Below the pieces are notes generated by a model. It searched no databases and had not been told where the DNA came from. It saw nothing but the letters and a program-made list of their open reading frames with translations. A stretch of DNA of 62,053 nucleotides from Ilumatobacteraceae bacterium (GTDB lineage: Bacteria; Actinomycetota; Acidimicrobiia; Acidimicrobiales; Ilumatobacteraceae). Made by a program: the position numbers and the translations under genes. The DNA is taken from assembly GCA_009691255.1 (NCBI GenBank), contig SHUT01000008.1:1-62053 (forward strand), written 5' to 3'. Below are positions 30,640 through 39,354 of this stretch, piece by piece; position 1 is the stretch's first letter, and each line of letters begins with the position of its first letter.

Positions 30640-31602
30640 CTATGCTCCTATTCCGCGCAACATTTCGTCAGCAGCTGCCCACGGATCAGTGGCGTGTGAC
30701 AACACATCAGATTGCAACTGCTCCCAGCGGTCACCAGTGCATATGTCTTTAGCCCGCTGTTCTAATCGTTGTGCAACAATTGCTCGTAATTCTTCTCGCA
30801 GACGAAACGACCTGCGCTCTGTCAAGACTCCTGATGCTTCAATCGTTGCACGATGTTGCAAAATGTGATCCCAGAGCTCTGGTACACCTTCGCCGGTGGT
30901 GCCAATCGTGCGCACAATTGGTGGTTGCCATGCATCGTGTGGCATGTCACCAAGTTCAAGCATTTGTTCAATATCACGACGAGTTTCTTCGACACCTTTG
31001 CGGTCTGCTTTGTTGATCACAAAAATATCTGCAATCTCCATGAGCCCTGCCTTGTTGGCTTGCACAAAGTCTCCCCATCCTGGGTTCAAAACCACGACAG
31101 TGGTGTCGGCCTTGCCTGCAATCTCGACTTCAACTTGTCCTACTCCGACAGTTTCTACAAAAATGTTTCTTCGACCAACAGCATCAAACAAGCGAATCGC
31201 TTCTGGAGTTGCAAGCGATAGTCCACCCAAATGTCCCCGAGTGGCCATCGAGCGGATAAAAACTCCATCATCCGTGGCATGGTCTTGCATGCGCACTCGG
31301 TCTCCCAAAATTGCACCGCCTGTAAACGGTGACGACGGATCAATTGCCAACACTGTTACATCCATGCCTAATTTACGTAAATGCCCAATGATGGCGCTCA
31401 TTAGTGTGCTCTTGCCAGAACCTGGTGCTCCAGTAAGACCCACCGTGTAGGCAGCACCACTCTTGGGATACGACAAGCGCCCCAACACGCGCGCTGGCTC
31501 GCCACCGCGCTCTAACAGTGACAACAGTCGGGCAAGTGCACCGCGGTCACCGTTGCAGGCGCTCGCAAAAAGTTCTTCCGAGGTGCTGGTTCGACGACCC
31601 AC
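30640..31602 (-). CDS. meaB: Methylmalonyl-CoA mutase-associated GTPase (G-protein chaperone)
   Basis: A 320-residue MeaB/ArgK G3E-family GTPase. The P-loop is GLTGAPGSGKST (about 54-65), the switch region reads AIDPSSPFTGGAILGDRVRM, the G3-like segment is VETVGVGQVEVEIA, and the base-specificity motif is NKAD (about 197). MeaB loads and protects the adenosylcobalamin cofactor of methylmalonyl-CoA mutase. The mutase itself is not in the window, but this gene implies B12 use, matching the B12 importer and riboswitch at 54268-57206. Confidence 0.93.
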   Translation of the reverse strand: MGRRTSTSEELFASACNGDRGALARLLSLLERGGEPARVLGRLSYPKSGAAYTVGLTGAPGSGKSTLMSAIIGHLRKLGMDVTVLAIDPSSPFTGGAILGDRVRMQDHATDDGVFIRSMATRGHLGGLSLATPEAIRLFDAVGRRNIFVETVGVGQVEVEIAGKADTTVVVLNPGWGDFVQANKAGLMEIADIFVINKADRKGVEETRRDIEQMLELGDMPHDAWQPPIVRTIGTTGEGVPELWDHILQHRATIEASGVLTERRSFRLREELRAIVAQRLEQRAKDICTGDRWEQLQSDVLSHATDPWAAADEMLRGIGA

Positions 31603-31836
31603 TTAGGCGACCTGCACGACCTCGGTGACGCCGTCGATACGATCTTTCATGATCCGCTCAATTCCGGCTTTCATTGTTTGGTCAGAGGCCGGGCACGTTG
31701 TGCATGCACCAACAAGAGTGACTGATACAACGCCAGTTTCTTCGTTGACCTCGCGCAACACGATGTCACCACCGTCAGCCTGCAAAGCAGGTCGAATCAC
31801 TTCAATTGTCTCTTCTACCATTTGACGCATTGTCAC
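31603..31836 (-). CDS. NifU-like Fe-S scaffold domain protein
   Basis: A stand-alone NifU C-terminal domain of about 77 residues: MRQMVEETIEVIRPALQADGGDI, then GACTTCPASDQTMKAGIERIMKDRIDGVTEV. The Cys-x-x-Cys (ACTTCPAS) binds a 4Fe-4S cluster between two subunits. I chose the GTG at 31836, 8 bases after GGAG; an in-frame ATG two codons later is possible, and the longest frame (31902) is unlikely. It lies directly upstream of meaB. Confidence 0.82.
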   Translation of the reverse strand: MTMRQMVEETIEVIRPALQADGGDIVLREVNEETGVVSVTLVGACTTCPASDQTMKAGIERIMKDRIDGVTEVVQVA

Positions 31837-31888
31837 ATTGAACACTCCATTGTTGGTTCCTACGATACTGCCCCTACGATTAAGAATC

Positions 31889-32071
31889 ATGTTGGAACGC
31901 ACAGTCTTGCTCGCTCATCAGGGTGGTTGGGATGAGATGCTCTACGTATTGGGCCCCATCTTGATCATTGTGGGTCTTTTGCGCATTGCTAACACCCGCG
32001 CCAAGAAACTTGGTTCTCCCAACTCACACGACGATGCTGCCTCTGGCACTGGCTCTAATCCACACGACTGA
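31889..32071 (+). CDS. Small single-pass membrane protein
   Basis: About 60 residues from ATG 31889: a polar N-terminus (MLERTVLLAHQGGWDEM), one hydrophobic helix (LYVLGPILIIVGLLRIA), a basic cytoplasmic stop (NTRAKKLG) and a Ser/Asp/Gly-rich tail. I do not recognise it. The longest frame begins at 31838 but would overlap the divergent NifU-like gene start. The end overlaps the murA 3' end by 17 bases. Confidence 0.55.
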   Translation: MLERTVLLAHQGGWDEMLYVLGPILIIVGLLRIANTRAKKLGSPNSHDDAASGTGSNPHD

Positions 32072-33371
32072 TTGATGCCCCCAAGCGTGCTAACCGACCC
32101 ACCAGGTCGTCGTACCCACGGTCAATGTGATGAATATCACGAATCTCAGTCATCCCCGATGCAGCCAGACCAGCAACAACAAGAGCTGCACCAGCTCTGA
32201 TATCAGGCGCGTGCACGACAGCACCAGTTAGGCGCTCAACACCCCGCACAACTGCATGATGCCCATCTATCGTTATATCGGCTCCAAACTTGCGCAATTC
32301 CTCGATGTACCGGAAGCGCCCTGGGTACAAGTTCTCGGTGACGACTGCGGTTCCGTCTGATACGGCCAACATCGTGACGAGTAGTGGTTTGTAGTCTGTT
32401 GCAATTCCAGGATACGGCAAGGTCGAAATATCAACGGCTGACAAACGACCATCTCGGTAAACTTGCACACCATCGGTGGTTGGTGCGATCGTCATTCCCA
32501 TATCGGTAAACCGACTGATCAACATCTCCATATGCCCCGAGACCGCACCTTTGATGTGCACATCACCACCACACATTGCAACTGCAGACATATACGTTGC
32601 TGCTTGCACACGATCTGCGACAACCGTGTGCGTTGTGCTTTGCAGACTTGCCTGAGCAACCCCATGAATCACTAATTGTTGCGTGCCAATACCTTCAATG
32701 TGGGCCCCCATCGATCGCAGCATTAGGCACAAGTCGCCAATCTCTGGCTCTCTGGCGGCGTTCACAATCCTGGTGGTTCCCGTGGCACAAACTGCGGCCA
32801 TCAATAGATTCTCGGTTGCACCAACACTTGGAAAATTGAGTGTGATATCTGCACCCTGCAAGCCTGTTGTGCGCCCAATGAGACCTTCATCAGTAAAAGT
32901 AAATGTTGCACCCATTGCTTCAAGGCCACGAAGATGAATGTCAATTGGTCGACCACCAAAGTCATCGCCTCCAGGCAATGCAATGTCAACTTCACCAAAG
33001 CGACCCAATAATGGACCAACGACATTGACTGATGCCCTAATGCGATCAGCAATTTCAAACGGTGCAACTGTGATGACGTTGCCCGAGTTCACAATGCGCA
33101 ACTTCTGTCCGTCCTCCCCAGACTCTGGTACGGCGATTTTTTCAATACGCAGCCCTAGATGTGTCAACAATTCAGACATAATGTCGACATCATCAATCCG
33201 GGGCACATTGGACAACTCATAGACCCCGTCGGCCAATAACGCTGCCGCCATCAACTTGAGGACCGAATTCTTTGCGCCCGGAACCGTGACTTCACCTGTG
33301 AGATGACCACTCTGGGACACCACAATCACTCCAGACGGCTGATCTTCGGGCAAACCTGAATACTCAGTCAC
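32055..33371 (-). CDS. murA: UDP-N-acetylglucosamine 1-carboxyvinyltransferase
   Basis: First committed enzyme of peptidoglycan synthesis, transferring enolpyruvate from PEP to UDP-GlcNAc. The 438 residues form the two-domain EPSP-synthase fold, with VPGAKNSVLKLMAAALLADG at 30-49 (catalytic Lys-Asn) and TDYKPLLVTMLA near 350-360. At the position of the E. coli catalytic Cys115 the loop reads GGDDFGGRPIDIH, so Asp136 replaces Cys. This replacement is known from mycobacterial MurA and makes the enzyme insensitive to fosfomycin. An N-terminal extension of about 15 residues precedes the core. Confidence 0.96.
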   Translation of the reverse strand: MTEYSGLPEDQPSGVIVVSQSGHLTGEVTVPGAKNSVLKLMAAALLADGVYELSNVPRIDDVDIMSELLTHLGLRIEKIAVPESGEDGQKLRIVNSGNVITVAPFEIADRIRASVNVVGPLLGRFGEVDIALPGGDDFGGRPIDIHLRGLEAMGATFTFTDEGLIGRTTGLQGADITLNFPSVGATENLLMAAVCATGTTRIVNAAREPEIGDLCLMLRSMGAHIEGIGTQQLVIHGVAQASLQSTTHTVVADRVQAATYMSAVAMCGGDVHIKGAVSGHMEMLISRFTDMGMTIAPTTDGVQVYRDGRLSAVDISTLPYPGIATDYKPLLVTMLAVSDGTAVVTENLYPGRFRYIEELRKFGADITIDGHHAVVRGVERLTGAVVHAPDIRAGAALVVAGLAASGMTEIRDIHHIDRGYDDLVGRLARLGASISRVD

Positions 33372-33392
33372 GCCTCTCAGTATGCTCCCGCC

Positions 33393-34652
33393 GTGCCTAT
33401 TTCGCGAAGTGTTCTTGGTATCTCACTACCCGTATGGATATCTCCGCCCGCCACACTTAGTCCCCGCCAACGCAAAGTGCTCTGGCTTTTGACTTTGGCA
33501 TCGATGTCGTACGCTTTCGTCAACACCCTCTTCACCCAAACCGTGGCCTTTGCCGCTGATGAGTTCGGAATATCGACATCGACTCAGGGCTTTGCTGCTG
33601 CCGTCGTGCGTTGGGGAATTATTATTTCATTTCCGTTGGTCTTTCTTGCAGATCGTCACGGTCGCCGACGCATTGTCATATTGACGGCCTGGCTCGCACC
33701 TTCTGTATCTGCACTCGGCGCACTGTCACCATCATTTCCGTTCTTGGTTGCCACACAAACCGTAGGTAGACCATTGGGTCTTACTCTCGAGATACTGATT
33801 GCCGTCATCACAATCGAAGAGATGCCCACTCAATGTCGTGCCTACGCCATGGGCGTCTTGGCAGTCGCAAGTGGCATTGGCGCTGGTGTCGCAGTGGCAA
33901 GTTTGCCATTGGCTGATCTTGGTGTATACGCATGGAGATACATCTATGTCATTGCTTTAATCTGGCTAGTCGTTGCAGCATTGCTCACTCGCCATTTGCC
34001 CGAGACACAACGCTTCATCGACCGTGCTGGATACCAAATACCCAAAGCCCATACTGAAAAATCTCGACTACGACTTATTGCCTCTGTTGCATTTCTTGCC
34101 AACATCTTTATCGCTAGCGCATCAATCTTTCAGAACAGATACCTAAAAGATATTCGCGGATACTCAGCGCTCCTCATCGCCATCTTCACCACGGTCACGT
34201 CTGCACCAGCATCGCTCGGATTAGTGCTAGGTGGGCGAATTGCCGATCTGCGTGGTCGCCGACTACTCGCCTCCACAATGATTCCAATTGGGTCGTGCCT
34301 CATTGCTCTTTCTTTTGTTGTGGGCGGTGTTGCCATGTGGATTATTGCCATCGTTGGCGGGCTCGCCTTTGGTCTTAGTTACCCTGCCATGTCTGTATAC
34401 CGCGGTGAACTCTTCCCCACGGGACGGCGCAGCATGGCCGGCGCTGTCATCACGGCATCATCACTGCTAGGCGGAAGCATCGGACTAATTTCCGCTGGCC
34501 GGCTATTAGATACATCAATGAATTACGGATCAGTCATGTGTCTGCTTGCGCTCGCTCCATGTATCGCAGCACTATTGGTGTGGGTTCGCTATCCCGAAAC
34601 AGCGCATCAAGAGCTAGAGGTTCTTAATCCGCTTGATGTGGTGCCAAAATAA
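33393..34652 (+). CDS. MFS transporter
   Basis: A 419-residue transporter with about 12 hydrophobic segments, starting at GTG 33393. The first inter-helix loop has FLADRHGRRRIVI, the MFS GxxxDRxGRR signature, and a repeat in the second half reads GGRIADLRGRRLL. The length and the sugar-porter-like LPETQRFIDRAG loop suggest a solute importer, but the substrate is not evident. It lies at the edge of the catabolism-like block, so uptake of that block's substrate is a possible role. It is divergent from murA by 21 bases. Confidence 0.83.
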   Translation: MPISRSVLGISLPVWISPPATLSPRQRKVLWLLTLASMSYAFVNTLFTQTVAFAADEFGISTSTQGFAAAVVRWGIIISFPLVFLADRHGRRRIVILTAWLAPSVSALGALSPSFPFLVATQTVGRPLGLTLEILIAVITIEEMPTQCRAYAMGVLAVASGIGAGVAVASLPLADLGVYAWRYIYVIALIWLVVAALLTRHLPETQRFIDRAGYQIPKAHTEKSRLRLIASVAFLANIFIASASIFQNRYLKDIRGYSALLIAIFTTVTSAPASLGLVLGGRIADLRGRRLLASTMIPIGSCLIALSFVVGGVAMWIIAIVGGLAFGLSYPAMSVYRGELFPTGRRSMAGAVITASSLLGGSIGLISAGRLLDTSMNYGSVMCLLALAPCIAALLVWVRYPETAHQELEVLNPLDVVPK

Positions 34653-34813
34653 AAAGCACGCCCGTCGCAGTTATATATCGCACCATCTTTTGCCTATACC
34701 GTCAGACCACACATGCTTAATCGCTCATGATCGATGATTATTTTGGACATAAAACTATTCATGAGGATGACATTGCTTGATGAGGACTGCTCCATCTATG
34801 AGATGCGGCGCTA
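34653..34813. other. Gene-free convergent gap
   Basis: A 161-base gap between the ends of the MFS gene and the LLM oxidoreductase gene. Only tiny frames are present (for example 34730-34783, 17 codons, without a ribosome-binding site), and I see no clear terminator hairpin or repeat. Confidence 0.6.
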
Positions 34814-35644
34814 CTACAAGTAGGCATCGTATTTGTCGAGAATACGAAACACTTCATCACGATCCGCGGTTGGCAATCGAAATACAACTTCTGTGCAACC
34901 GATTTCTTCGTAGTACGCCAATTTTTCAGCAGAAGGCAATGTTCCGAATGGCACAACGTCTGGTGAGCCAGACCGACCAGCCTTTTTCCATGCCTCAGTG
35001 AGAGCCGGCAGCGCCTCGCGCACACCAGACCCACCAATGGGAAACCATCCGTCTGCCCACTCGCTGATATGTGCAAAAATTTTTGGTCCGCCTGCACCAC
35101 CGACAAGCGTTCGAATGCGTGGTTGTTGTTTTGGTTTTGGCCATGCCCAACTTGGGTCGAGAGTGATGAATTCGCCAGAAAATGATGCTTCTTCTTGCGA
35201 CCACAGCGCCTGCATCGTCAGCACATACTCGCGCACTTTGTCGCGACGAGTTGAATACTCAACACCGTGATGCGCCATTTCTTCTTTGTTCCAACCAAAA
35301 CCAACGCCCATCACTGCCCGACCACCGCTTACATAGTCCAGAGTGGCCCATTCTTTGGCGTAGCTCACTGGATCATGTTGAGCAACCAATGACACTCCAC
35401 TACCCAGTAGCAAATTCTTGGTCACTGCGGCACAACCACCAAGTGCCACCATTGGGCCGAGAGTGCGCAGGTATTCGTTTGGCAACTCGGGTCCGCCAGT
35501 TGGAGCGGGCGTGGCGCGACTCGAGGGTATATGAGTGTGTTCCGGTAAATATAAACTGATGTAACCACGATTTTCTGCTTCGATTGCTAAATCAGTGAGC
35601 GCAATCGATTGATCTGTGGCAAATATCGTGAGTCCGAGTTTCAT
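34814..35644 (-). CDS. LLM-class (F420-type) flavin-dependent oxidoreductase
   Basis: A 276-residue luciferase-like monooxygenase-fold protein. MKLGLTIFATDQSIALTDLAIEAENRGYISLYLPEHTHIP opens the barrel. SYAKEWATLDYVSGGRAVMGVGFGWNKEEMAHHGV and VGGAGGPKIFAHISEWADGWFP are the diagnostic actinobacterial segments of the Rv-type TIGR03619 group, usually F420-dependent. It may reduce or oxidise a hydrophobic substrate. It is followed on the same strand by an extended SDR, one base away. Confidence 0.87.
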   Translation of the reverse strand: MKLGLTIFATDQSIALTDLAIEAENRGYISLYLPEHTHIPSSRATPAPTGGPELPNEYLRTLGPMVALGGCAAVTKNLLLGSGVSLVAQHDPVSYAKEWATLDYVSGGRAVMGVGFGWNKEEMAHHGVEYSTRRDKVREYVLTMQALWSQEEASFSGEFITLDPSWAWPKPKQQPRIRTLVGGAGGPKIFAHISEWADGWFPIGGSGVREALPALTEAWKKAGRSGSPDVVPFGTLPSAEKLAYYEEIGCTEVVFRLPTADRDEVFRILDKYDAYL

Positions 35645-35645
35645 C

Positions 35646-36599
35646 TCAACCTTTCAGTAAATCTGGCCTGTTTGTTGCAACCAGACGACGAATACCATCA
35701 TGCCAGTCAACTGATGAATTAAACCCTGTGGCATGCAACTTTGTGAGGTCAGGAATAATTGCGGCGATTGTCGCAGTGGTTGGCTCAAATTTTGGCGTCA
35801 GTCCAGTTAGGCGACCCATCTCTTGGCACCAGTCCTCAATGCTCACAACTTGATCTCCGCCCCAGTTGATGATGGTTGCTGGAGCCGAAGAAACCGACAA
35901 CAGATACGGAATACTGCGCGCGATGTCATCTGCGTGGATAGGTGTATAACTCGTTGGCTGATCAATGTGCACTGGCACGGCCATGTCGCGTTCCATCATC
36001 ATTAGATGAAACAACATCCATCCATATGTATCGCCATACGGAACATTGAGTCGCGCAACAACCGTTGGCACCCCCAAACGTTTGGCCGTGTATCGCACCA
36101 ATACCTCTCCAGCAATTTTGGAAATACTGTAGGTCGGCATTCCGGGCATCGGACGATGGCTGTCGCCTAGTAGATCGGTTTCTGCACGCGGGTCATGATT
36201 ATGTGGTGCGTACACGGCAGTCGACGAACAATGCAAAAATGCCGTCATCTTGTCACTCTTTGCCGCTGCGGCCTCCATAAGCATTGCACTGCCATCAGCA
36301 TTTGCGGCAAATGCCTGTTCGAAATCACTGCTCTTTGTCACCGCAAAATGCAAAACAAAATCAAGATCAGTAGGAACTTCATGAAGGAGGCCCTTTTCGA
36401 GATCAATCGACACACAATTCACGCCTTTGGCTAGAAGCGGTTCGCGCTGTTCAGGTTTGCGAAAACGTGCTGCTCCAAATACTTCTGCTCCAGCATTGGC
36501 TAGTGACTCCGCGATTGGTCCAGCAACCCAACCAGTAACACCAGTGACGAGCACTCGCTTGCCGCTGAATTGGCCCAAGTCGTCAGACACTGATGTCAC
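35646..36599 (-). CDS. NAD-dependent epimerase/dehydratase (extended SDR)
   Basis: A 317-residue extended short-chain dehydrogenase. It has RVLVTGVTGWVAGPIAESLANAG (glycine-rich nucleotide loop) and FLHCSSTAVYAPH, and Tyr and Lys in TYSISKIAGEVLV form the YxxxK pair. The C-terminal substrate domain contains INWGGDQVVSIEDWCQEMGRLTG. It resembles actinobacterial sugar epimerases and 3-beta-hydroxysteroid-type enzymes. Substrate unknown; it overlaps the next gene by 4 bases. Confidence 0.85.
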   Translation of the reverse strand: MTSVSDDLGQFSGKRVLVTGVTGWVAGPIAESLANAGAEVFGAARFRKPEQREPLLAKGVNCVSIDLEKGLLHEVPTDLDFVLHFAVTKSSDFEQAFAANADGSAMLMEAAAAKSDKMTAFLHCSSTAVYAPHNHDPRAETDLLGDSHRPMPGMPTYSISKIAGEVLVRYTAKRLGVPTVVARLNVPYGDTYGWMLFHLMMMERDMAVPVHIDQPTSYTPIHADDIARSIPYLLSVSSAPATIINWGGDQVVSIEDWCQEMGRLTGLTPKFEPTTATIAAIIPDLTKLHATGFNSSVDWHDGIRRLVATNRPDLLKG

Positions 36600-37384
36600 A
36601 GTTGATCCGTGTATTTATCGGTTCCAAAGACAGTCTGAATAAAAGGTGCAGTCCAGAGATGCGTAGCAACACCACTGTCGTTTAGCGCTTGACCGTAGTT
36701 CGCGTATCCCTTTTCCCAGCCCTTCATAGGATCACGGTCTACAAAATGAATCTGCAAAAATCGACGATCGGCGTTTGCTGTGCGCGGCACGTCTGGTGGT
36801 GCGTCGTCTAGCAACGGAAGTGGCGTGGAATTGAGAATCAATTCAGGTCCCCACTTCTTGCTCATCGCACGAGGAGCCCACACGTCGCGGGTCCATGCCT
36901 CAACGTCTGCATGAGTCTTGCCTGGGGCAAGTTCACCGACATTAACGATTATTCCGGCAAAGTTTCTGTCTAGGGCTTGTTCTACTGGAGTGTTGCGCTC
37001 ACCATTTTGAATTGACCATTCATGGTTATAAAGCAATGTATGAATATGGTCTCGCTCGGCAAACATGCGTCCTGTTGCGTGCAGATTCTTGACGGTGTCA
37101 ACACTCCAACGGTTCCACTCATCGTGGAACCCTTTGAGCACCCAATAAATAGCCAAATATGAACCAGTCCGAGGGTCTGGGGTCATCGGCGTCACTGCTG
37201 GATACCGCAACTTTTTTAGTTCCTTAGTAGCTACAAATCGATCCCCAGCAAATGTGTTTGCTCCCACTAAACATCCACCGTAAAAATGATCGGTCTCGTA
37301 CCACCTGTTGTAGTCAACCTCGTGACCCTTGCGGGGCTCAACCATCGTGAACAACAATGTTCCTAACTCAATCGGTTTGCTCAC
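36596..37384 (-). CDS. Unrecognised protein, possible tandem alpha-beta-barrel (EthD/NIPSNAP-like)
   Basis: About 262 residues. The fold guess rests on two similar beta-alpha segments: IELGTLLFTMVEPRKGHEVDYNRWYETDHFYGG near the N-terminus and RRFLQIHFVDRDPMKGWEKGYANYG near the C-terminus, each ending in a Tyr/Trp-rich helix, as in dimeric alpha-beta-barrel proteins. No catalytic motif is named with confidence. The GTG at 37384 is preferred because a strong GGGGGAG precedes it by 8 bases; an upstream ATG at 37405 is possible. It overlaps the SDR at 35646 by 4 bases, forming a three-gene run with the LLM enzyme. Confidence 0.7.
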   Translation of the reverse strand: MSKPIELGTLLFTMVEPRKGHEVDYNRWYETDHFYGGCLVGANTFAGDRFVATKELKKLRYPAVTPMTPDPRTGSYLAIYWVLKGFHDEWNRWSVDTVKNLHATGRMFAERDHIHTLLYNHEWSIQNGERNTPVEQALDRNFAGIIVNVGELAPGKTHADVEAWTRDVWAPRAMSKKWGPELILNSTPLPLLDDAPPDVPRTANADRRFLQIHFVDRDPMKGWEKGYANYGQALNDSGVATHLWTAPFIQTVFGTDKYTDQL

Positions 37385-37453
37385 AATTTTTTCTCCCCCG
37401 CTCATGAAATGTCCTTGACCAAAACGGTAGCAAGAAAGAGCCCGAGAGTTTCT

Positions 37454-38095
37454 ATGGGAACCACGAGCAACTACCGTATGGGTATGGATATGAGCGGTCG
37501 ATTCAGCCCTTCAACAACGGCCGTGGTCACGATGGAGATGCAGCGAGGCATCTGCGGAGACCTCGCGGCATTTGTGGCACTCCAAGAAGCAGTCGCCCAT
37601 GGCGTTGCCGATCAGACTGGCGTCTTGCTTGATGCGGCTCGGCTGCATAAATACACGATAATGCATTGCATTTTTAGTTTGCGCGCCGACCGCGTCGGAA
37701 CTCGAATGGATCTTCCACTCATGGCCGCGGCACGCAAAGACCCAAACTATTTATTGCAATCAACAGATGGCGTTGCACTACTACCTCAGTTGCATCAAGC
37801 GACATCAGATCTGGTGTGTGAACGACATCACGGTGTCAGCCCATTTACCGAAACAGACCTTGATGCGCGGCTGCGCGACAAGGGCATAGACACCTTGATA
37901 GTCGCTGGAGTTTCTCTTAATTTAGGCATTGTTGGGCTTTCTATTGAGGCTGTCAATCTTGGATACACAGTAGTTGTTGCCACCGATGCAGTCGCTGGGT
38001 TCCCTGCTGAATATGCACAAAATGTTTTGCGCAATACATTGGCAGCAATAACACTGCAAGCAACAGTTGCTCAAGTCGTTGTCGCCCTTGCGTGA
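37454..38095 (+). CDS. Isochorismatase-fold protein lacking the catalytic triad
   Basis: About 213 residues with the cysteine-hydrolase/isochorismatase Rossmann fold: TTAVVTMEMQRG at the start, DLVCERHHGVSPFTETDLDARLRDKG in the middle, and IVAGVSLNLGIVGLSIEAVNLGYTVVVATDAVAGFP near the end. Compared with active members, the catalytic Asp is Glu (MEMQ), the Lys position appears as Arg (CERHH), and the nucleophilic Cys is Gly (codon GGC 37925-37927). The rest of the fold is well kept, so this is not random decay. The start could be ATG 37409; ATG 37454 has a weak GAGAG upstream. Probable non-hydrolytic role. Confidence 0.8.
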   Translation: MGTTSNYRMGMDMSGRFSPSTTAVVTMEMQRGICGDLAAFVALQEAVAHGVADQTGVLLDAARLHKYTIMHCIFSLRADRVGTRMDLPLMAAARKDPNYLLQSTDGVALLPQLHQATSDLVCERHHGVSPFTETDLDARLRDKGIDTLIVAGVSLNLGIVGLSIEAVNLGYTVVVATDAVAGFPAEYAQNVLRNTLAAITLQATVAQVVVALA

Positions 38096-38102
38096 CTCGG
38101 TA

Positions 38103-38966
38103 CTACAGACCCCACACGCAAATCGGTCCAGCGACTTCTTCTAAATCTTTGCGGCGTGAAAAATCAACACCGAGCGCGAGAGTAACAACACCCCCACTTT
38201 GCATTGCAATCTGTAATTGCAGCATCCTGTCTTGACTAGACAACGGTTGTGCATCTTGTGACCAGACCTCGACTACAAATGCCGAACCAATACTGCGCGC
38301 TCGTTCTAATACTGATTCTGTTACGTCATCAATAGAATCAGTGACGACAACTGCAGTTTGTCCGATTCGCGCTGCTGTTAGCGCAGCAGTTGCTGCGAAG
38401 CCTGGGGTGGGGTTTGTCGGCAATAGCACGCTGCCAAGTTGACGAGTCGGAAATGTTCGTCCTAGCCAGAATCCACAAATATTGGCGTCGGCTGTCACGA
38501 ACGCGTTCTCAGGCATATAAGTCGCAAGGTCTGCTGCGGCACGAGCAGGGTTCATGGGCATTGTGTCTTGTGTATACATTGGTTGACAGACTGCAGCCAA
38601 CGCACCATAAAGTGCCGGTCGTGTAATTACGGTCTCTCGAACATCAATTTGTAGCGCTGATATTTCATTCGTATTGACATCGCGCCACGTGACGCCGAGT
38701 GCCATCAGCAACGCTCGTGGTATTTCTGCCTCGTCCATTCCGAGCATCAATACCTCGTCGGCTTGGTTGAGTTGTGCAAGAACTAGATCGTCGCGTTGCA
38801 AACCAATCGTTCCGAGATGCGCAGGGTTATCCCACTGAAATAATCCCTTTGCGGCCCACGAGTTAAAAACTCCTGTTTGTGTTCTGTCAACAAGTTCTCG
38901 AAGTTCGTGCACTACTCCGTCGCGCACAACACCACCGCCAGCGACAATGATGGTGCCTAATCCCAT
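38103..38966 (-). CDS. Thiamine-diphosphate-enzyme-like protein lacking PYR domain and TPP motif
   Basis: A 287-residue protein resembling the central and C-terminal parts of acetolactate-synthase-like enzymes. TIIVAGGGVVRDGVVHELRELVDRTQTGVFNSWAAKGLFQWDNPAHLGTIGLQ matches the middle domain. The C-terminal part ENAFVTADANICGFWLGRTFPTRQ, then TPGFAATAALTAARIG matches the start of the PP domain. The GDG...N cofactor motif is replaced by VVTDSIDDV, and the N-terminal PYR domain with its catalytic Glu is absent. It cannot bind TPP alone by this evidence, so it is a pseudoenzyme or half of a split partner. The start overlaps the EthD gene stop (TAATG). Confidence 0.72.
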   Translation of the reverse strand: MGLGTIIVAGGGVVRDGVVHELRELVDRTQTGVFNSWAAKGLFQWDNPAHLGTIGLQRDDLVLAQLNQADEVLMLGMDEAEIPRALLMALGVTWRDVNTNEISALQIDVRETVITRPALYGALAAVCQPMYTQDTMPMNPARAAADLATYMPENAFVTADANICGFWLGRTFPTRQLGSVLLPTNPTPGFAATAALTAARIGQTAVVVTDSIDDVTESVLERARSIGSAFVVEVWSQDAQPLSSQDRMLQLQIAMQSGGVVTLALGVDFSRRKDLEEVAGPICVWGL

Positions 38967-39313
38967 TACTTACCAAGGACAATGGTGGGGTCGTCAGTAA
39001 GAGTCCACACAATGTTTGAGGTATCTAAAAACTTCTTCGTGTCGGCGATCATGTCCCCAAAATCAGACTCTCCCATATGGGCAAAAAAAGCCTCCGTCGA
39101 CTCAAACCACTGAATCGTGACCCCGTCATACTCTGGTTCTGGAAAACTGCTGCCAGGTGCTGGCCATGCTGCGGGGTGCTGTTCATAGCGGCTGACATAA
39201 CGAGCCGCCGAAGACCCAGCAATCAATGGGCCATGGGTATTTCGCCAGTATGCCAGGAACTCCTCATGGGTGGTTCCGGGTTTGCGCTTGAGTAACGAGA
39301 TCAACTTCACCAT
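38966..39313 (-). CDS. EthD-domain protein
   Basis: A 115-residue dimeric alpha-beta-barrel protein: MVKLISLLKRKPGTTHEEFLAYWRNTHGPLIAG, the classic EthD opening with the NTHGPL helix, then YDGVTIQWFESTEAFFAHM and a C-terminal EDPTIVLGK-like end. The longest frame starts at 39502, but that region lies inside the divergent SDR, so I start at ATG 39313. EthD proteins accompany P450 or ring-degrading enzymes; exact role unknown. Its stop overlaps the TPP-like gene start by one base. Confidence 0.82.
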   Translation of the reverse strand: MVKLISLLKRKPGTTHEEFLAYWRNTHGPLIAGSSAARYVSRYEQHPAAWPAPGSSFPEPEYDGVTIQWFESTEAFFAHMGESDFGDMIADTKKFLDTSNIVWTLTDDPTIVLGK

Positions 39314-39354
39314 AAGCGCACGGTACCCCATGATGGATTGACTACGGTAACCAA

